This document shows, one piece after another, positions 1-10,866 of a stretch of 64,000 nt of DNA. Under the pieces are notes generated by a model. It was not told the DNA's origin. It ran no database searches and saw only the letters and a list, made by a program, of their open reading frames with translations. Where the stretch lies: contig JAIXUP010000018.1 of assembly GCA_027483505.1 (NCBI GenBank), forward strand, positions 62,001 to 126,000, in the 5' to 3' direction. Made by a program: the position numbers and the translations under genes. The DNA is from Hyphomicrobiales bacterium (lineage in GTDB: Bacteria > Pseudomonadota > Alphaproteobacteria > Rhizobiales > Beijerinckiaceae). Position 1 is the stretch's first letter. Every line of letters starts with the position of its first letter.

Positions 1-2
1 GG

Positions 3-350
3 CGCGCCATGACCGGCGTCGAGGCCCTCAGCCGGCTGGCGCAGGGGCAGCTCAAGGATGTTCTCGATGCCTATGCCCAGTCGAATGACAAGGGCGCGCT
101 CGATGTCTGGGGCCGGGACGGCCAGATCGATGCGCTCGAGAACTCCCTGTTCCGCGAGCTGCTGACCTACATGATGGAAGATCCGCGCAACATCACCTTC
201 TGCACGCATCTGCTGTTCTGCGCCAAAAACATCGAACGGCTCGGCGACCATACCACCAACATCGCCGAGACCGTGCATTTCGTGGTTACCGGGCGGGCCT
301 TGCCGGCTGATCGGCCCAAGGGCGACTCGCCCAGCGACGCGGCGGCGTGA
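3..350 (+). CDS. phoU: Phosphate transport system regulator PhoU, C-terminal part (5' end outside window)
   Basis: The reading frame is open from the first bases of the window and ends at TGA 348-350, giving about 115 residues. This is roughly the last half of PhoU, whose full length is usually 220-240 residues. The motif LTYMMEDPRNITFCTHLLF followed by AKNIERLGDHTTNIAE is the conserved metal-binding second PhoU repeat (E/D-rich helix with GDH). PhoU restrains the PstSCAB-PhoR system when phosphate is plentiful. The gene abuts phoB, as expected for the end of a pst-phoU-phoB operon. The true start lies upstream; the in-frame ATG at 9 is internal. Confidence 0.93.
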   Translation, partial: RAMTGVEALSRLAQGQLKDVLDAYAQSNDKGALDVWGRDGQIDALENSLFRELLTYMMEDPRNITFCTHLLFCAKNIERLGDHTTNIAETVHFVVTGRALPADRPKGDSPSDAAA

Positions 351-364
351 CCCATCAGATGGCC

Positions 365-1063
365 ATGTCAGCCCGGATCTTCATCGTCGAGGACGAGGAG
401 CCTCTCAGCCTCCTGCTCCGCTACAATCTTGAAGCGGAAGGCTACCGCGTCGATGTCTGCGGACGCGGCGACGAAGCCGAGTTGAAGCTCAGGGAAGAAG
501 CACCCGACCTGCTCCTGCTCGACTGGATGCTGCCGGGGCTGAGTGGCATCGAGCTTTGCCGGCGCCTGCGCCAGCGTCGGGAGACCGAGAACATTCCCGT
601 GATCATGCTGACGGCGCGCGGCGAAGAGGCCGAGCGCGTGCGCGGCCTGTCGACGGGGGCAGACGACTATGTGGTGAAGCCGTTCTCCGTGCCGGAACTG
701 CTGGCACGCGTCAAAGCCCTGCTGCGCCGGGTCAATCCGGAGCGGATCGCCGACGAACTCGGCGCCGGCGACATCCGGCTCGACCGCACCACGCGCCGCG
801 TCTGGCGCTCCGGCGGCGAACTGCATCTGGGGCCGACGGAGTTCCGGCTGCTCGAGTTCTTCATGGAGAAGCCGGGCCGGGTCTATTCGCGCGGCCAACT
901 GCTCGACGCCGTCTGGGGCCGCGACGCCGAAATCGACGAACGCACGGTAGACGTCCATGTCGGACGGCTGCGCAAGGCCCTGTCCGGCGGCGACGGGCGC
1001 GATCCGATCAGGACCGTGCGCGGCGCAGGCTACTCGCTCGACGAGAAATTCGCGCGGGCCTGA
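365..1063 (+). CDS. phoB: Phosphate regulon response regulator PhoB
   Basis: OmpR/PhoB-family response regulator of 232 residues. The N-terminal receiver domain shows the acidic pair VEDEE, the phospho-acceptor Asp in LLLLDWMLPG (D53), Thr in VIMLTARGEE and Lys in DDYVVKPFS. The C-terminal winged-helix domain shows LGPTEFRLLEFFM and ERTVDVHVGRLRKAL with the final GAGYSLD. It activates phosphate-starvation genes after phosphorylation by PhoR. An upstream GTG at 347 overlaps the phoU stop (GTGA) and an ATG lies at 359. I prefer 365 because MSARIFIVEDEE matches the usual PhoB N-terminus. None of the three starts has a strong ribosome-binding site, so the start is uncertain by six codons. Co-transcribed with phoU. 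Confidence 0.95.
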   Translation: MSARIFIVEDEEPLSLLLRYNLEAEGYRVDVCGRGDEAELKLREEAPDLLLLDWMLPGLSGIELCRRLRQRRETENIPVIMLTARGEEAERVRGLSTGADDYVVKPFSVPELLARVKALLRRVNPERIADELGAGDIRLDRTTRRVWRSGGELHLGPTEFRLLEFFMEKPGRVYSRGQLLDAVWGRDAEIDERTVDVHVGRLRKALSGGDGRDPIRTVRGAGYSLDEKFARA

Positions 1064-1079
1064 TGGCAGCCGCGCCGGG

Positions 1080-1637
1080 TCAGGCGCGGCTGGCCTGCTG
1101 CTGCGCCCGCCGCTCCTGCTCGCGCCGGCGATCCCCGGCGGGCTGGTAGGCGATGCGGCAATGATAGCCGCAATAGGGCACGCCTGAATCGGTCTTCAGG
1201 CCGCAGAAGCGGAAATCGACATGGGTCGGATCGCCCATGGGCCAGCGGCACATGTTCTCCTTCAGCTCCATGATGGTGACGCGCTCGGAGAACGGCACGA
1301 CCACATCCGGGTCCAGCAGCTCCGCGCGCTGCTCGACGCGCTGCTCGGGCTGCGCCCGCATTTGCGGAACAAGGACCGTATTGCCGCGGACATGGGCCGC
1401 CGCATTGAAGGCAGGGCTCGTACGGCTCGCGGCCGGCTTGCGCGGGCGCGCGGCACCGGCCGAGGAAGACTGGGTCTTGGCGCGACCGGACAGCCCCAAA
1501 CGGTGGACCTTGCCGATGACCGCATTGCGCGTCACGCCGCCGAGTTCGCCGGCGATCTGGCTTGCGCTCAGGCCATCGTTCCAGAGCTTCTTCAGAAGCT
1601 CGACACGATCCTCAGTCCAGGTCGATACGTCAGACAT
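1080..1637 (-). CDS. gcrA: GcrA family cell-cycle regulator
   Basis: 185-residue GcrA homologue. The N-terminus carries the conserved DNA-binding segment TWTEDRVELLKKLWNDGLSA, then SQIAGELGG-VTRNAVIGKVHRLGLSG. The middle is low complexity (Ala/Pro/Arg). The C-terminal sigma70-binding region shows CRWPMGDP, FRFCG and YCGYH. In alphaproteobacteria GcrA binds RNA polymerase sigma70 domain 2 and promoters with methylated GANTC sites, controlling S-phase and division genes. I start at ATG 1637, because the longer open frame upstream reads as low-complexity basic sequence and lies in the probable promoter region. It is convergent with phoB with a 16-base gap. The upstream region contains six GANTC sites (separate entry). 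Confidence 0.94.
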   Translation of the reverse strand: MSDVSTWTEDRVELLKKLWNDGLSASQIAGELGGVTRNAVIGKVHRLGLSGRAKTQSSSAGAARPRKPAASRTSPAFNAAAHVRGNTVLVPQMRAQPEQRVEQRAELLDPDVVVPFSERVTIMELKENMCRWPMGDPTHVDFRFCGLKTDSGVPYCGYHCRIAYQPAGDRRREQERRAQQQASRA

Positions 1638-1700
1638 CTGCCACCTGTGGTTCTTCCGCCGCCGCACGGCTGGAGGGCTTGCGTCGCCGTCGACAGGTCC

Positions 1701-1908
1701 GACTCCAGGGCTGAATCCGATTGGGTTCGCCGGCCAAGACAATGGCTGGCGTCGGCGGTGATGCCGAACATGCCTGGGGTGTCGCACGAGATGTCGTGGT
1801 CAACGACCAAGGACATACAAGATGCCGTGACTCCCCCACAAGAGTCCGAACCGGGAACGTTGAATTTTCAACAGGCGATTCGCGCGAAAGAGCAAGTCCG
1901 GATGATTC
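1701..1908 (-). promoter_or_regulatory. gcrA upstream region with six CcrM (GANTC) sites
   Basis: The 296-base gap between folD and gcrA holds GANTC at 1701-1705, 1713-1717, 1829-1833, 1842-1846, 1877-1881 and 1904-1908. At high GC fewer than one would be expected by chance. The sites at 1829 and 1842 form an inverted pair eight bases apart. A 6-bp inverted repeat (GTTGAA/TTCAAC) lies at 1859-1872. I could not place a convincing -35/-10 pair. The site clustering is seen directly; control by CcrM methylation state, DnaA or CtrA is inferred from the Caulobacter model. Confidence 0.6.
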
Positions 1909-1933
1909 AGCATGCCGCAGGGGCCGGTTGCCC

Positions 1934-2797
1934 TCAGGCTGCCCGCAGGCGGCCGGCGCGCAGCGTGTTCGACAGCAGGAAGGCGATCGTCATCGGGCCG
2001 ACGCCACCGGGCACCGGCGTGATGGCGGAAGCCAACGGAGCGGCGGCCGCGAAATCAACATCGCCGACCAGTTTGCCCTTGCCATCGGCGTCCGCGAGCC
2101 GGTTGATGCCGACATCTATCACGATCGCGCCCGGCTTGATGAAGTTCGCCGTGACAAAGAGCGGACGGCCGATGGCCGCCACCAGAAGATCAGCAGTACG
2201 GCACAGTCCGGCCAGGTCGCGCGTGCGCGAGTGCGCGATGGTGACCGTACAGTTCTCCTGGAGCAGCAACTGCGCCACCGGCTTGCCGACAATGTTCGAG
2301 CGGCCGATCACCACGGCATGGAGGCCGGACAGGTCGGGCTGCGCCAGCTTCGCCAGCGCCACCGATCCGAGCGGCGTGCAGGGCACCAGGCCCGGCGCTC
2401 CGATCGCCAGCTTGCCGGCGTTGACAGGGTGAAAGCCGTCGACATCCTTGGCCGGATCGATCCTGTTCAGGACCTTGTCGGCGTCGATCTGGACCGGAAG
2501 GGGCAGTTGCACGAGAATGCCGTCGACCTCGGGGTCGGCATTGAGGCGGTCGACCAGCGCTAGCAGCGCTGCTTCGCCGGTGTCCGCCGCCAGCCGGTGT
2601 TCGATCGAGCGCATGCCGACCTCTTCGGTCTGCTTCACCTTCGAACCGACATAGACCTGGCTGGCCGGGTCATGCCCGACGAGCACGACGGCGAGGCCAG
2701 GTGGCCGGCCGTGGCGGGCGGTGAAGGCTGCAACTTCCTCCTTCAGCGCGCCGCGCATGGTCTGCGCCAGAGCCTTGCCGTCAAGCAACGTCGTCAT
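1934..2797 (-). CDS. folD: Bifunctional methylenetetrahydrofolate dehydrogenase / methenyltetrahydrofolate cyclohydrolase FolD
   Basis: 287 residues, the normal FolD length. Motifs are [14 protein letters not shown] with the cyclohydrolase Lys (YxxxK), [25 protein letters not shown], the NADP-binding [14 protein letters not shown] and the C-terminal [15 protein letters not shown]. The enzyme interconverts 5,10-methylene-THF, 5,10-methenyl-THF and 10-formyl-THF in the cytosol, supplying one-carbon units. It lies 37 bases downstream of the HDAC-family gene on the same strand and is probably read through from it and the copper genes further up. Confidence 0.97.
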   Translation of the reverse strand: MTTLLDGKALAQTMRGALKEEVAAFTARHGRPPGLAVVLVGHDPASQVYVGSKVKQTEEVGMRSIEHRLAADTGEAALLALVDRLNADPEVDGILVQLPLPVQIDADKVLNRIDPAKDVDGFHPVNAGKLAIGAPGLVPCTPLGSVALAKLAQPDLSGLHAVVIGRSNIVGKPVAQLLLQENCTVTIAHSRTRDLAGLCRTADLLVAAIGRPLFVTANFIKPGAIVIDVGINRLADADGKGKLVGDVDFAAAAPLASAITPVPGGVGPMTIAFLLSNTLRAGRLRAA

Positions 2798-2834
2798 CGG
2801 TCGTCCTCATGCGGGCGATGCCAGGCAGGCAGCC

Positions 2835-3887
2835 TCAGCGGTGATGGGCCAGGAAGGCCCTGGTGAAGGATGGCGCCGCATCCGCAATGGCCGCGAGCGA
2901 GTAGCCGCCCTCCTGAACGATCAGCGTCGGCAGCGCAAGGCGCGCGATCACTTCGCCGATGCGCGGAAAGGCGTCGGAGGTGACGGCCAGCTTCGACAGC
3001 GGATCATCCTTGTGGGCATCCCAGCCGGCGGACACGATCAGCGCGTCGGCCCCGAAGCGCCGCACCGCATCGCTCAGACCTTCGATGGCGGCGAGATAGG
3101 CGGCATTGTCAGCGCCGGGGCTGAGCGGGATGTTGAGATTGGCGCCTTCGCCCGCTCCATGGCCGCGCTCATCGGCAAAGCCGGCGAAGAACGGGTAGTA
3201 GTCAGCCGGATCGGTGTGGCAGGACGCAACCAGGATGTCCCCGCGCGCATAGAAGATCGCCTGCGTGCCATCGCCGTGATGGGTGTCGAAATCCAGAATC
3301 GCGACGCGGGCAAAGCGTGTGCGCAGGGCTTCTGCCGCGATGGCGGCGTTGTTCAGGAAGCAGAAGCCGTTGGCCCGGTCGCGGTAGCAATGGTGGCCAG
3401 GCGGACGGCAGAGCGCCAGCGCGCGGCGTTCACCCGCGAGCAGGGCGGCCGCCCCCGACAGGGCCGTCTGCGCCGAGGCATAGGCGGCGCTCCAGGTTCC
3501 GGGGCCGATGGCGCATGACATGTCCCCGACATGGTGGCCGATGAGGCCGATCGGGCCGGTGTTGCGCGCCCGGTCGTGGCGGACAAGGTCGCTGCCAGCG
3601 CCGCGGTAGGGGTGGATATTGGGCAAGGCCTCGGGCCCGGCATCGGGCAATTGCCGCCACATCTCCCAGATCGTTTCAAGGAACTGCACGTAGGCCGAGT
3701 CATGGACCGCAAGGATTGGGGCCCGTCCGTGATCGGACGGCTCGGCGCGTTCCAGCCCCAGCCCGGCAAGGGCTTCGGCGAGGGCCTCCATCCGGTTCGG
3801 ATTCTCGAGAGCAGGACCGATCCGGCCAAACCGGAAATACTGCTGGGGCCGATGGCTGAGCTGGGCCGCCGAGAAAAACAGCTTCAT
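2835..3887 (-). CDS. Histone deacetylase / acetylpolyamine amidohydrolase family protein
   Basis: 350-residue class II HDAC-like fold. The active-site landmarks are all visible: ALCRPPGHH (His-His general base pair), AILDFDTHHGDGTQ (zinc ligands Asp and His), SAGWDAHKDDPL (second zinc Asp) and the closing QEGGYS. Bacterial members deacetylate acetylpolyamines or other small N-acetylated compounds; the substrate here cannot be read from sequence. The N-terminus MKLFFSAAQLSHRPQ fits the acetylpolyamine-type subgroup. It sits between the copZ-like gene (54-base gap) and folD (37-base gap) on the same strand. Confidence 0.9.
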   Translation of the reverse strand: MKLFFSAAQLSHRPQQYFRFGRIGPALENPNRMEALAEALAGLGLERAEPSDHGRAPILAVHDSAYVQFLETIWEMWRQLPDAGPEALPNIHPYRGAGSDLVRHDRARNTGPIGLIGHHVGDMSCAIGPGTWSAAYASAQTALSGAAALLAGERRALALCRPPGHHCYRDRANGFCFLNNAAIAAEALRTRFARVAILDFDTHHGDGTQAIFYARGDILVASCHTDPADYYPFFAGFADERGHGAGEGANLNIPLSPGADNAAYLAAIEGLSDAVRRFGADALIVSAGWDAHKDDPLSKLAVTSDAFPRIGEVIARLALPTLIVQEGGYSLAAIADAAPSFTRAFLAHHR

Positions 3888-3941
3888 GGACCGATCAAGA
3901 CCTCGTCATCGTTGAAAGCGGCGACCTTCGCGAAGCACAGG

Positions 3942-4145
3942 CTACGGGCTGACGCTGGCGGGATAGCCCGCCTTGGCCAACGCCGCGAGGATTGCGGCCA
4001 TGTCCGCGACAGCGGCAAGCGTCACCTTGCCCGACGCCACGTCGACTTTTGGCTGCGCGGCGGGCTCGGCCTTCTCGATGGCCGCCGTGACGCGGCGCGC
4101 GCAGGCCCCGCAATGGATGTTGCTGACATTCAGGGTCGTCGGCAT
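3942..4145 (-). CDS. CopZ-like heavy-metal-associated (HMA) copper chaperone
   Basis: 67-residue single HMA domain. The metal-binding loop NIHCGACARRV (CxxC) follows the first strand, and the C-terminal LAKAGYPA matches the usual G-Y/F-P/D-A end of the ferredoxin-like fold. Such proteins carry Cu(I) to P-type ATPases. ATG 4145 has GAGGAG seven bases upstream; a GTG at 4148 is an alternative. It lies 20 bases after the copA stop codon, as expected of an ATPase-chaperone pair. Confidence 0.9.
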   Translation of the reverse strand: MPTTLNVSNIHCGACARRVTAAIEKAEPAAQPKVDVASGKVTLAAVADMAAILAALAKAGYPASVSP

Positions 4146-4165
4146 CACGGAACTCCTCGTTGTCG

Positions 4166-6496
<2,331 letters not shown>

Positions 6497-6560
6497 CACA
6501 TCAATTTATGGACTGCAGACGTCAATTGCGAGAGCGCCGGGCGCTCCCGCCGCTGCGTCC

Positions 6561-8057
6561 TCAGTTCATGGTCGGGATGACGAAGCTTGCCCCATCCTTG
6601 ATCCCGGAAGGCCAGCGCGCCGTCACGGTCTTGGTCTTGGTGTAGAAGCGGAAGGCATCCGGCCCATGCTGGTTCAGATCGCCGAAGGCCGAGCGCTTCC
6701 AGCCGCCGAAGGTGTGGTAGGCCAGCGGAACCGGGATCGGCACGTTGACGCCGACCATGCCGACCTGAACCTTTGAGGCAAAATCGCGGGCGGCGTCGCC
6801 ATCGCGGGTGAAGATCGCGGTGCCGTTGCCGTATTCATGGTCATTCGTCATCTTCAGCGCCTCGTCATAGGATTTGGCGCGGACAACCGAGAGGACGGGT
6901 CCGAAGATCTCTTCCTTGTAGATCTGCATGTCGGTGGTGACATGGTCGAACAGGCAGCCGCCCATGTAAAAGCCGTTCTCGTAGCCCTGCATCCTGAAGC
7001 TGCGGCCATCGACGGCGAGCGTCGCGCCCTCCTTGATGCCGAGATCGACATAGCCCTTGACCTTGTCGAGGTGCGCCCTGGTCACCAGCGGGCCGAAATC
7101 GGCGCTGCCATCGGTTGACGGGCCGACCTTGAGGCTCTCGACGCGCGGTATCAGGCGCTTGACCAGTTCGTTGGCCGTGGCCTCGCCAACCGGCACCGCC
7201 ACCGAGATCGCCATGCAGCGCTCGCCCGCGGCGCCGTATCCTGCGCCGATCAGCGCATCGACCGCCTGGTCCATGTCGGCGTCAGGCATGATCACCATGT
7301 GGTTCTTGGCCCCGCCGAACGCCTGCACGCGCTTGCCGTTGGCGCAGCCGCGCCCGTAGATGTACTGGCCGATCGGCGTCGAGCCGACGAAGCCGATCGC
7401 CTGGATGTCTGGATCGTCGATGATGGCGTCGACGCTTTCCTTGTCGCCGTTGACGACATTGAGGATGCCCGGCGGCAGGCCAGCCTCGATCATCAGTTCG
7501 GCGAGGCGCATTGGCACGCCAGGGTCGCGCTCGGACGGCTTCAGGATGAAGGCGTTGCCGCAGGCGATGGCAGGGCCGAGCTTCCACATCGGAATCATCG
7601 CCGGGAAGTTGAACGGGGTGATGCCGGCCACCACGCCAAGCGGCTGACGCATCGAGTAGATGTCGATGCCCGGGCCTGCGGCGTCGGTGTACTCGCCCTT
7701 GAGCAGATGCGGCGCGCCAATACACATCTCGACCACTTCGACGCCGCGCTGGATGTCGCCCTTGGCGTCGGGGATGGTCTTGCCATGCTCGCGGGCGAGG
7801 ATGTCGGCGAGTTCGTTGGTGTTCTGGGCGACGAGGTCAAGGAACTTCATCAGGACGCGGGCACGGCGTTGCGGATTGGTCGCGGCCCAGCCGGGCTGCG
7901 CCTGCTTCGCGTTGGCCACCGCAGCGGTCAGCTCGGCGACCGATGCCAACGCGACCCTGCCGCGCACTGTGCCGTCCATCGGCTGGTAGACATCGGCAAA
8001 GCGTCCGGATGTGCCGGCCACATGCTTGCCGCCAATGAAATGGCCATAGGTGATCAT
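6561..8057 (-). CDS. mmsA: CoA-acylating methylmalonate-semialdehyde dehydrogenase
   Basis: 498 residues, aldehyde dehydrogenase superfamily, MmsA clade. Landmarks are YGHFIGGKHVAGTSGR at the N-terminus, the substrate/NAD motif ITPFNFPAMIPMWKLGPAI, FVGSTPIGQYIY, the MmsA-specific AFGGAKNHMVIMPDAD, and the catalytic Cys in GAAGERCMAISVAV. The C-terminal PIPVPLAYHTFGGWKRS is also typical. It oxidises methylmalonate semialdehyde (valine, inositol breakdown) or malonate semialdehyde (beta-alanine) to propionyl- or acetyl-CoA. It is divergent from the LysR gene at 8178, a likely regulator. Confidence 0.95.
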   Translation of the reverse strand: MITYGHFIGGKHVAGTSGRFADVYQPMDGTVRGRVALASVAELTAAVANAKQAQPGWAATNPQRRARVLMKFLDLVAQNTNELADILAREHGKTIPDAKGDIQRGVEVVEMCIGAPHLLKGEYTDAAGPGIDIYSMRQPLGVVAGITPFNFPAMIPMWKLGPAIACGNAFILKPSERDPGVPMRLAELMIEAGLPPGILNVVNGDKESVDAIIDDPDIQAIGFVGSTPIGQYIYGRGCANGKRVQAFGGAKNHMVIMPDADMDQAVDALIGAGYGAAGERCMAISVAVPVGEATANELVKRLIPRVESLKVGPSTDGSADFGPLVTRAHLDKVKGYVDLGIKEGATLAVDGRSFRMQGYENGFYMGGCLFDHVTTDMQIYKEEIFGPVLSVVRAKSYDEALKMTNDHEYGNGTAIFTRDGDAARDFASKVQVGMVGVNVPIPVPLAYHTFGGWKRSAFGDLNQHGPDAFRFYTKTKTVTARWPSGIKDGASFVIPTMN

Positions 8058-8177
8058 GGAATTCGTCCTCCCGGAGCAGCAGCTTGTTCTGTGGATGGAG
8101 GCTCTAGCATTGCCATTCCTGCACCGCTAGGCGTATTGATGACCTCAACCTGTGCGCAAAAGCAGGAGCCAAAGGCC

Positions 8178-9107
8178 ATGGAACGCTTCGACTGGGACGA
8201 CCTCAGGTTCTTTCTCGCGGTCGCGCGCTCCGGCCGGCTGACATCTGCCGCCCGGCGGCTCGGGGCTGACCATGCCACGGTGTCGCGGCGCATCTCCTCG
8301 CTCGAGACATCGCTCAAGGCCAAGCTGTTCGAACGCCGGCCTCAGGGCTATACGCTGACGGCGCATGGGGAACGCCTGCTGGCGCGTGCCGAAAGCATGG
8401 AGACCGACGCGCTGTCGATCCAGAGCGACATCGGCGGCGCCGACATGGCCTTGTCCGGGGTGGTCAGGGTCGGGGCGCCGGACGGCTTCGGCACGTCATT
8501 CCTGGCGCCGCGGCTGGCGCGGTTCATGGCGGCCTCGCCCGCGCTGGAGCTGCAGCTTGTCGCCATGCCGCGCCTGCTGTCGCTCTCCAAGCGCGAAGCG
8601 GATGTGGCGATCACGCTGGCTCCGCCGAAAGAGGGCAAGGTCCTGGCGCGCAAGCTGGTGGACTACCGGCTCGGGCTCTATGCGTCACCGGCCTACCTCG
8701 CTGCGGCTCCGCCACTGATAGCGCCGGACGACCTGCATGCCCATTCCGTGATCGGGTACATCGACGACCTGATCTTCACGCCGGAACTCGACTATCTCGA
8801 CGAGGTCTCGAAAGGGCTTCGGGCCCGCACGCAATCCTCCAACCTCAACGCCCAGATGGCGCTGACGGCGGCCGGCGGCGGCGTCTGCGTGCTGCCAGGC
8901 TTCATGGCCCAGAGCCAGCCGGGACTGGTGCAGGTCCTGCCGCAGACCGTCTCGATCCAGCGCTCCTTCTGGCTCGTGGTACATGCCGACCTGAAGGACG
9001 TGGCGCGGGTGCGCAAGACAGTCGATTTCATCGTGAAGGAGGCCAAGGCGGCGCGGGCCTTGTTCCAGGGCGAGGCCGCGCAGCCGCCAGCGCTGGCGGC
9101 GGAGTAA
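8178..9107 (+). CDS. LysR-family transcriptional regulator
   Basis: 309 residues. The N-terminal helix-turn-helix shows DLRFFLAVARSGRLTSAARR with HATVSRRISSLE, followed by the effector-binding domain (about residues 90-295). The start at 8178 is set by AGGAG nine bases upstream and by MERFDWDDLRFFL, the usual LysR beginning; the much longer frame upstream is antisense to mmsA. It is divergent from mmsA across a 120-base gap, so control of mmsA is the obvious guess. The effector is unknown. It is convergent with the ABC permease (gap of four bases). Confidence 0.93.
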   Translation: MERFDWDDLRFFLAVARSGRLTSAARRLGADHATVSRRISSLETSLKAKLFERRPQGYTLTAHGERLLARAESMETDALSIQSDIGGADMALSGVVRVGAPDGFGTSFLAPRLARFMAASPALELQLVAMPRLLSLSKREADVAITLAPPKEGKVLARKLVDYRLGLYASPAYLAAAPPLIAPDDLHAHSVIGYIDDLIFTPELDYLDEVSKGLRARTQSSNLNAQMALTAAGGGVCVLPGFMAQSQPGLVQVLPQTVSIQRSFWLVVHADLKDVARVRKTVDFIVKEAKAARALFQGEAAQPPALAAE

Positions 9108-9111
9108 GGCT

Positions 9112-10836
9112 CTACATCCGCCAGGGCAACACGCCGTCCGGCAACCTGCCAGCCAGCCGGTCGAGCAGCATCATGGCCAGGAGGATCACCGCGCTGGCGC
9201 TGATGGCGACTGCGGCGGCCTCGCCGGCCAGCCCCGCCTCCTTCAGGCTGAACAGCACGACGCCCAGAGTCTCGGTGCCGGCCGACCAGAGCAGGGCCGA
9301 GACGGTGAGTTCGTTGAAGGCGACGAGGAAGACCAGCAGCGCGCCGGCGGCGGCGGCGGGCATCAGGATCGGCCCGACGACATGGCGCATCAACTGCCAC
9401 CAGCTTGCGCCATCGAGCCGGGCGGCGTCCTCGTGATGTGCCTCGATCTGGCCCATCGCAGCGAGTGTCGGCTTCAGCGCCGGCGCCAGGAAACGGGCCA
9501 TGTAGGCGAAAAGGATGATGAAGACCGTGCCGTAGAGGCTGACGCCCAGCAGCGGCAGCGGCTTGAGAAAGAGCAGGATGCAGGCGATCGCCAGCACCAC
9601 GCCGGGCAAGGCATAGGGCGTCTCGATCAGCGCCTCGATGACCGGCCGCAGGCGCCGGGTCCGGCGCTCGAGGCAATGGGCGAAGATGATCGACAGGCCG
9701 CACAGGCACAGCGCGGCCGTTCCGGCCAGCAGGAAGGAGTTGCGGAAGGCGCGCGTCGTCACGTCCTGCCGGAGCAGCACCTCGGCGAAGTTCGCGAGAG
9801 TGACGGTTGCAAGGCCGAGCGGCACGCCGAGCGCAGGCCTGAGCGCGTCGCCCAGCAGGGACAGGAAAGGCAGCCCGACCTTGACGAGGAGCAAGGTCCA
9901 GAGCGCGGCCTCCATCGGCCCGCGCCAGCGGCCGAGCGGGGCGAACGGCGTCATGCGCTGTTCCAGATCGACCTTGCCGACGGTCCTGCGCATGAGCATG
10001 GTCCCGGTGACGGTGCCGATGCCGGCGATCAGCGCGACGATGAGCGCCAGCGCCGCCATGTCGGCGAGGACCGTGGGCCCGAAGCTCGTCAGCCGGCGAT
10101 AGATCAGCGTCGGCAGGGTGAGATAGTTGACCGGCATGCCCATCAGCGCAGGAATGCCGAAGTTGCCGACGCCGGCGACGAAAGCGAGCAGGCCGGCTGC
10201 AACCAGATTGCCGCGCAACAGCGGCATGATGACGCGGGTCACGACCTGCAACGGGGAGGCGCCATCGATCTCCGCGGCCTCGATGACCGAACGCGGCAGA
10301 TAGCGCAGGCCCGACCAGACAGTGATCGCGACCAGCGGCGCGTGATGCAGCGCCATGACAAGGATGACGCCGTCGCGCCCCAAGAGCGGGTTGGACGTGC
10401 CCGGCGGCAATGACAGGCCAAGGATTTCTCGAAGGGGCGAGCCAGCTCCCGCCAGGCTGAGAAAGGCCAGCGCGATCACCTGCGGCGCGACCATCAGCGA
10501 AAACACGAACAGAAAGGCCAGCGGCCGCTTGCCGCGCACATCCGTGACGGCGAGCACGAGCGCGAAGGCCCCACCCAGCGCCAGGGCCCCGAGCGCGGAC
10601 CAGCCAGCGGTTTCGAGCGTGCGCCATGTCGCGAGGACTGCGGCACGGCTACCGAACTGCTCGGCGATCGGGCCGAACGAGATGGTGCCGCCGGGCGCAA
10701 CGGCCGTGAGCAGCAGCCGTCCGAGCGGCAGGATGCCGAACAGGCCAACCGCCAGGACCAAGAGCACCAGAGCGAGGCCCCCGTCGCGGCCACGGCTCCC
10801 GCCGGCGGCGGTGCGCTCTTCAGACGCGAGCGTCAT
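9112..10836 (-). CDS. ABC transporter permease, two fused halves (Fe3+/2-aminoethylphosphonate type)
   Basis: 574 residues with about 12 membrane segments. It contains two binding-protein-dependent transport permease domains in one chain. The EAA-loop signature occurs twice: EAAEIDGASPLQVVTRVIMP in the first half and HEDAARLDGASWWQLMRHVV in the second. This fused layout is that of FbpB/SfuB-type iron and PhnV/U-like importers. The preceding gene encodes the matching binding protein. No ATP-binding subunit is next to it: the following gene is the convergent LysR. A TTG at 10863 would add nine residues; I chose ATG 10836. Confidence 0.92.
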   Translation of the reverse strand: MTLASEERTAAGGSRGRDGGLALVLLVLAVGLFGILPLGRLLLTAVAPGGTISFGPIAEQFGSRAAVLATWRTLETAGWSALGALALGGAFALVLAVTDVRGKRPLAFLFVFSLMVAPQVIALAFLSLAGAGSPLREILGLSLPPGTSNPLLGRDGVILVMALHHAPLVAITVWSGLRYLPRSVIEAAEIDGASPLQVVTRVIMPLLRGNLVAAGLLAFVAGVGNFGIPALMGMPVNYLTLPTLIYRRLTSFGPTVLADMAALALIVALIAGIGTVTGTMLMRRTVGKVDLEQRMTPFAPLGRWRGPMEAALWTLLLVKVGLPFLSLLGDALRPALGVPLGLATVTLANFAEVLLRQDVTTRAFRNSFLLAGTAALCLCGLSIIFAHCLERRTRRLRPVIEALIETPYALPGVVLAIACILLFLKPLPLLGVSLYGTVFIILFAYMARFLAPALKPTLAAMGQIEAHHEDAARLDGASWWQLMRHVVGPILMPAAAAGALLVFLVAFNELTVSALLWSAGTETLGVVLFSLKEAGLAGEAAAVAISASAVILLAMMLLDRLAGRLPDGVLPWRM

Positions 10837-10866
10837 GCCGCCACGGTCATGGGCGGCCTGCAAACG

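Noticed and set aside
6500-6560. CueR/MerR-type operator before copA
   Set aside because: The gap has short palindromic pieces (GAGCGCC/GGCGCTC at 6532-6546) but no CueR-like dyad or 19-base-spaced promoter.
7299-8177. Extended N-terminus for the LysR gene at 8178
   Set aside because: The extension is antisense to mmsA and lacks family similarity; AGGAG and the normal LysR start lie at 8178.
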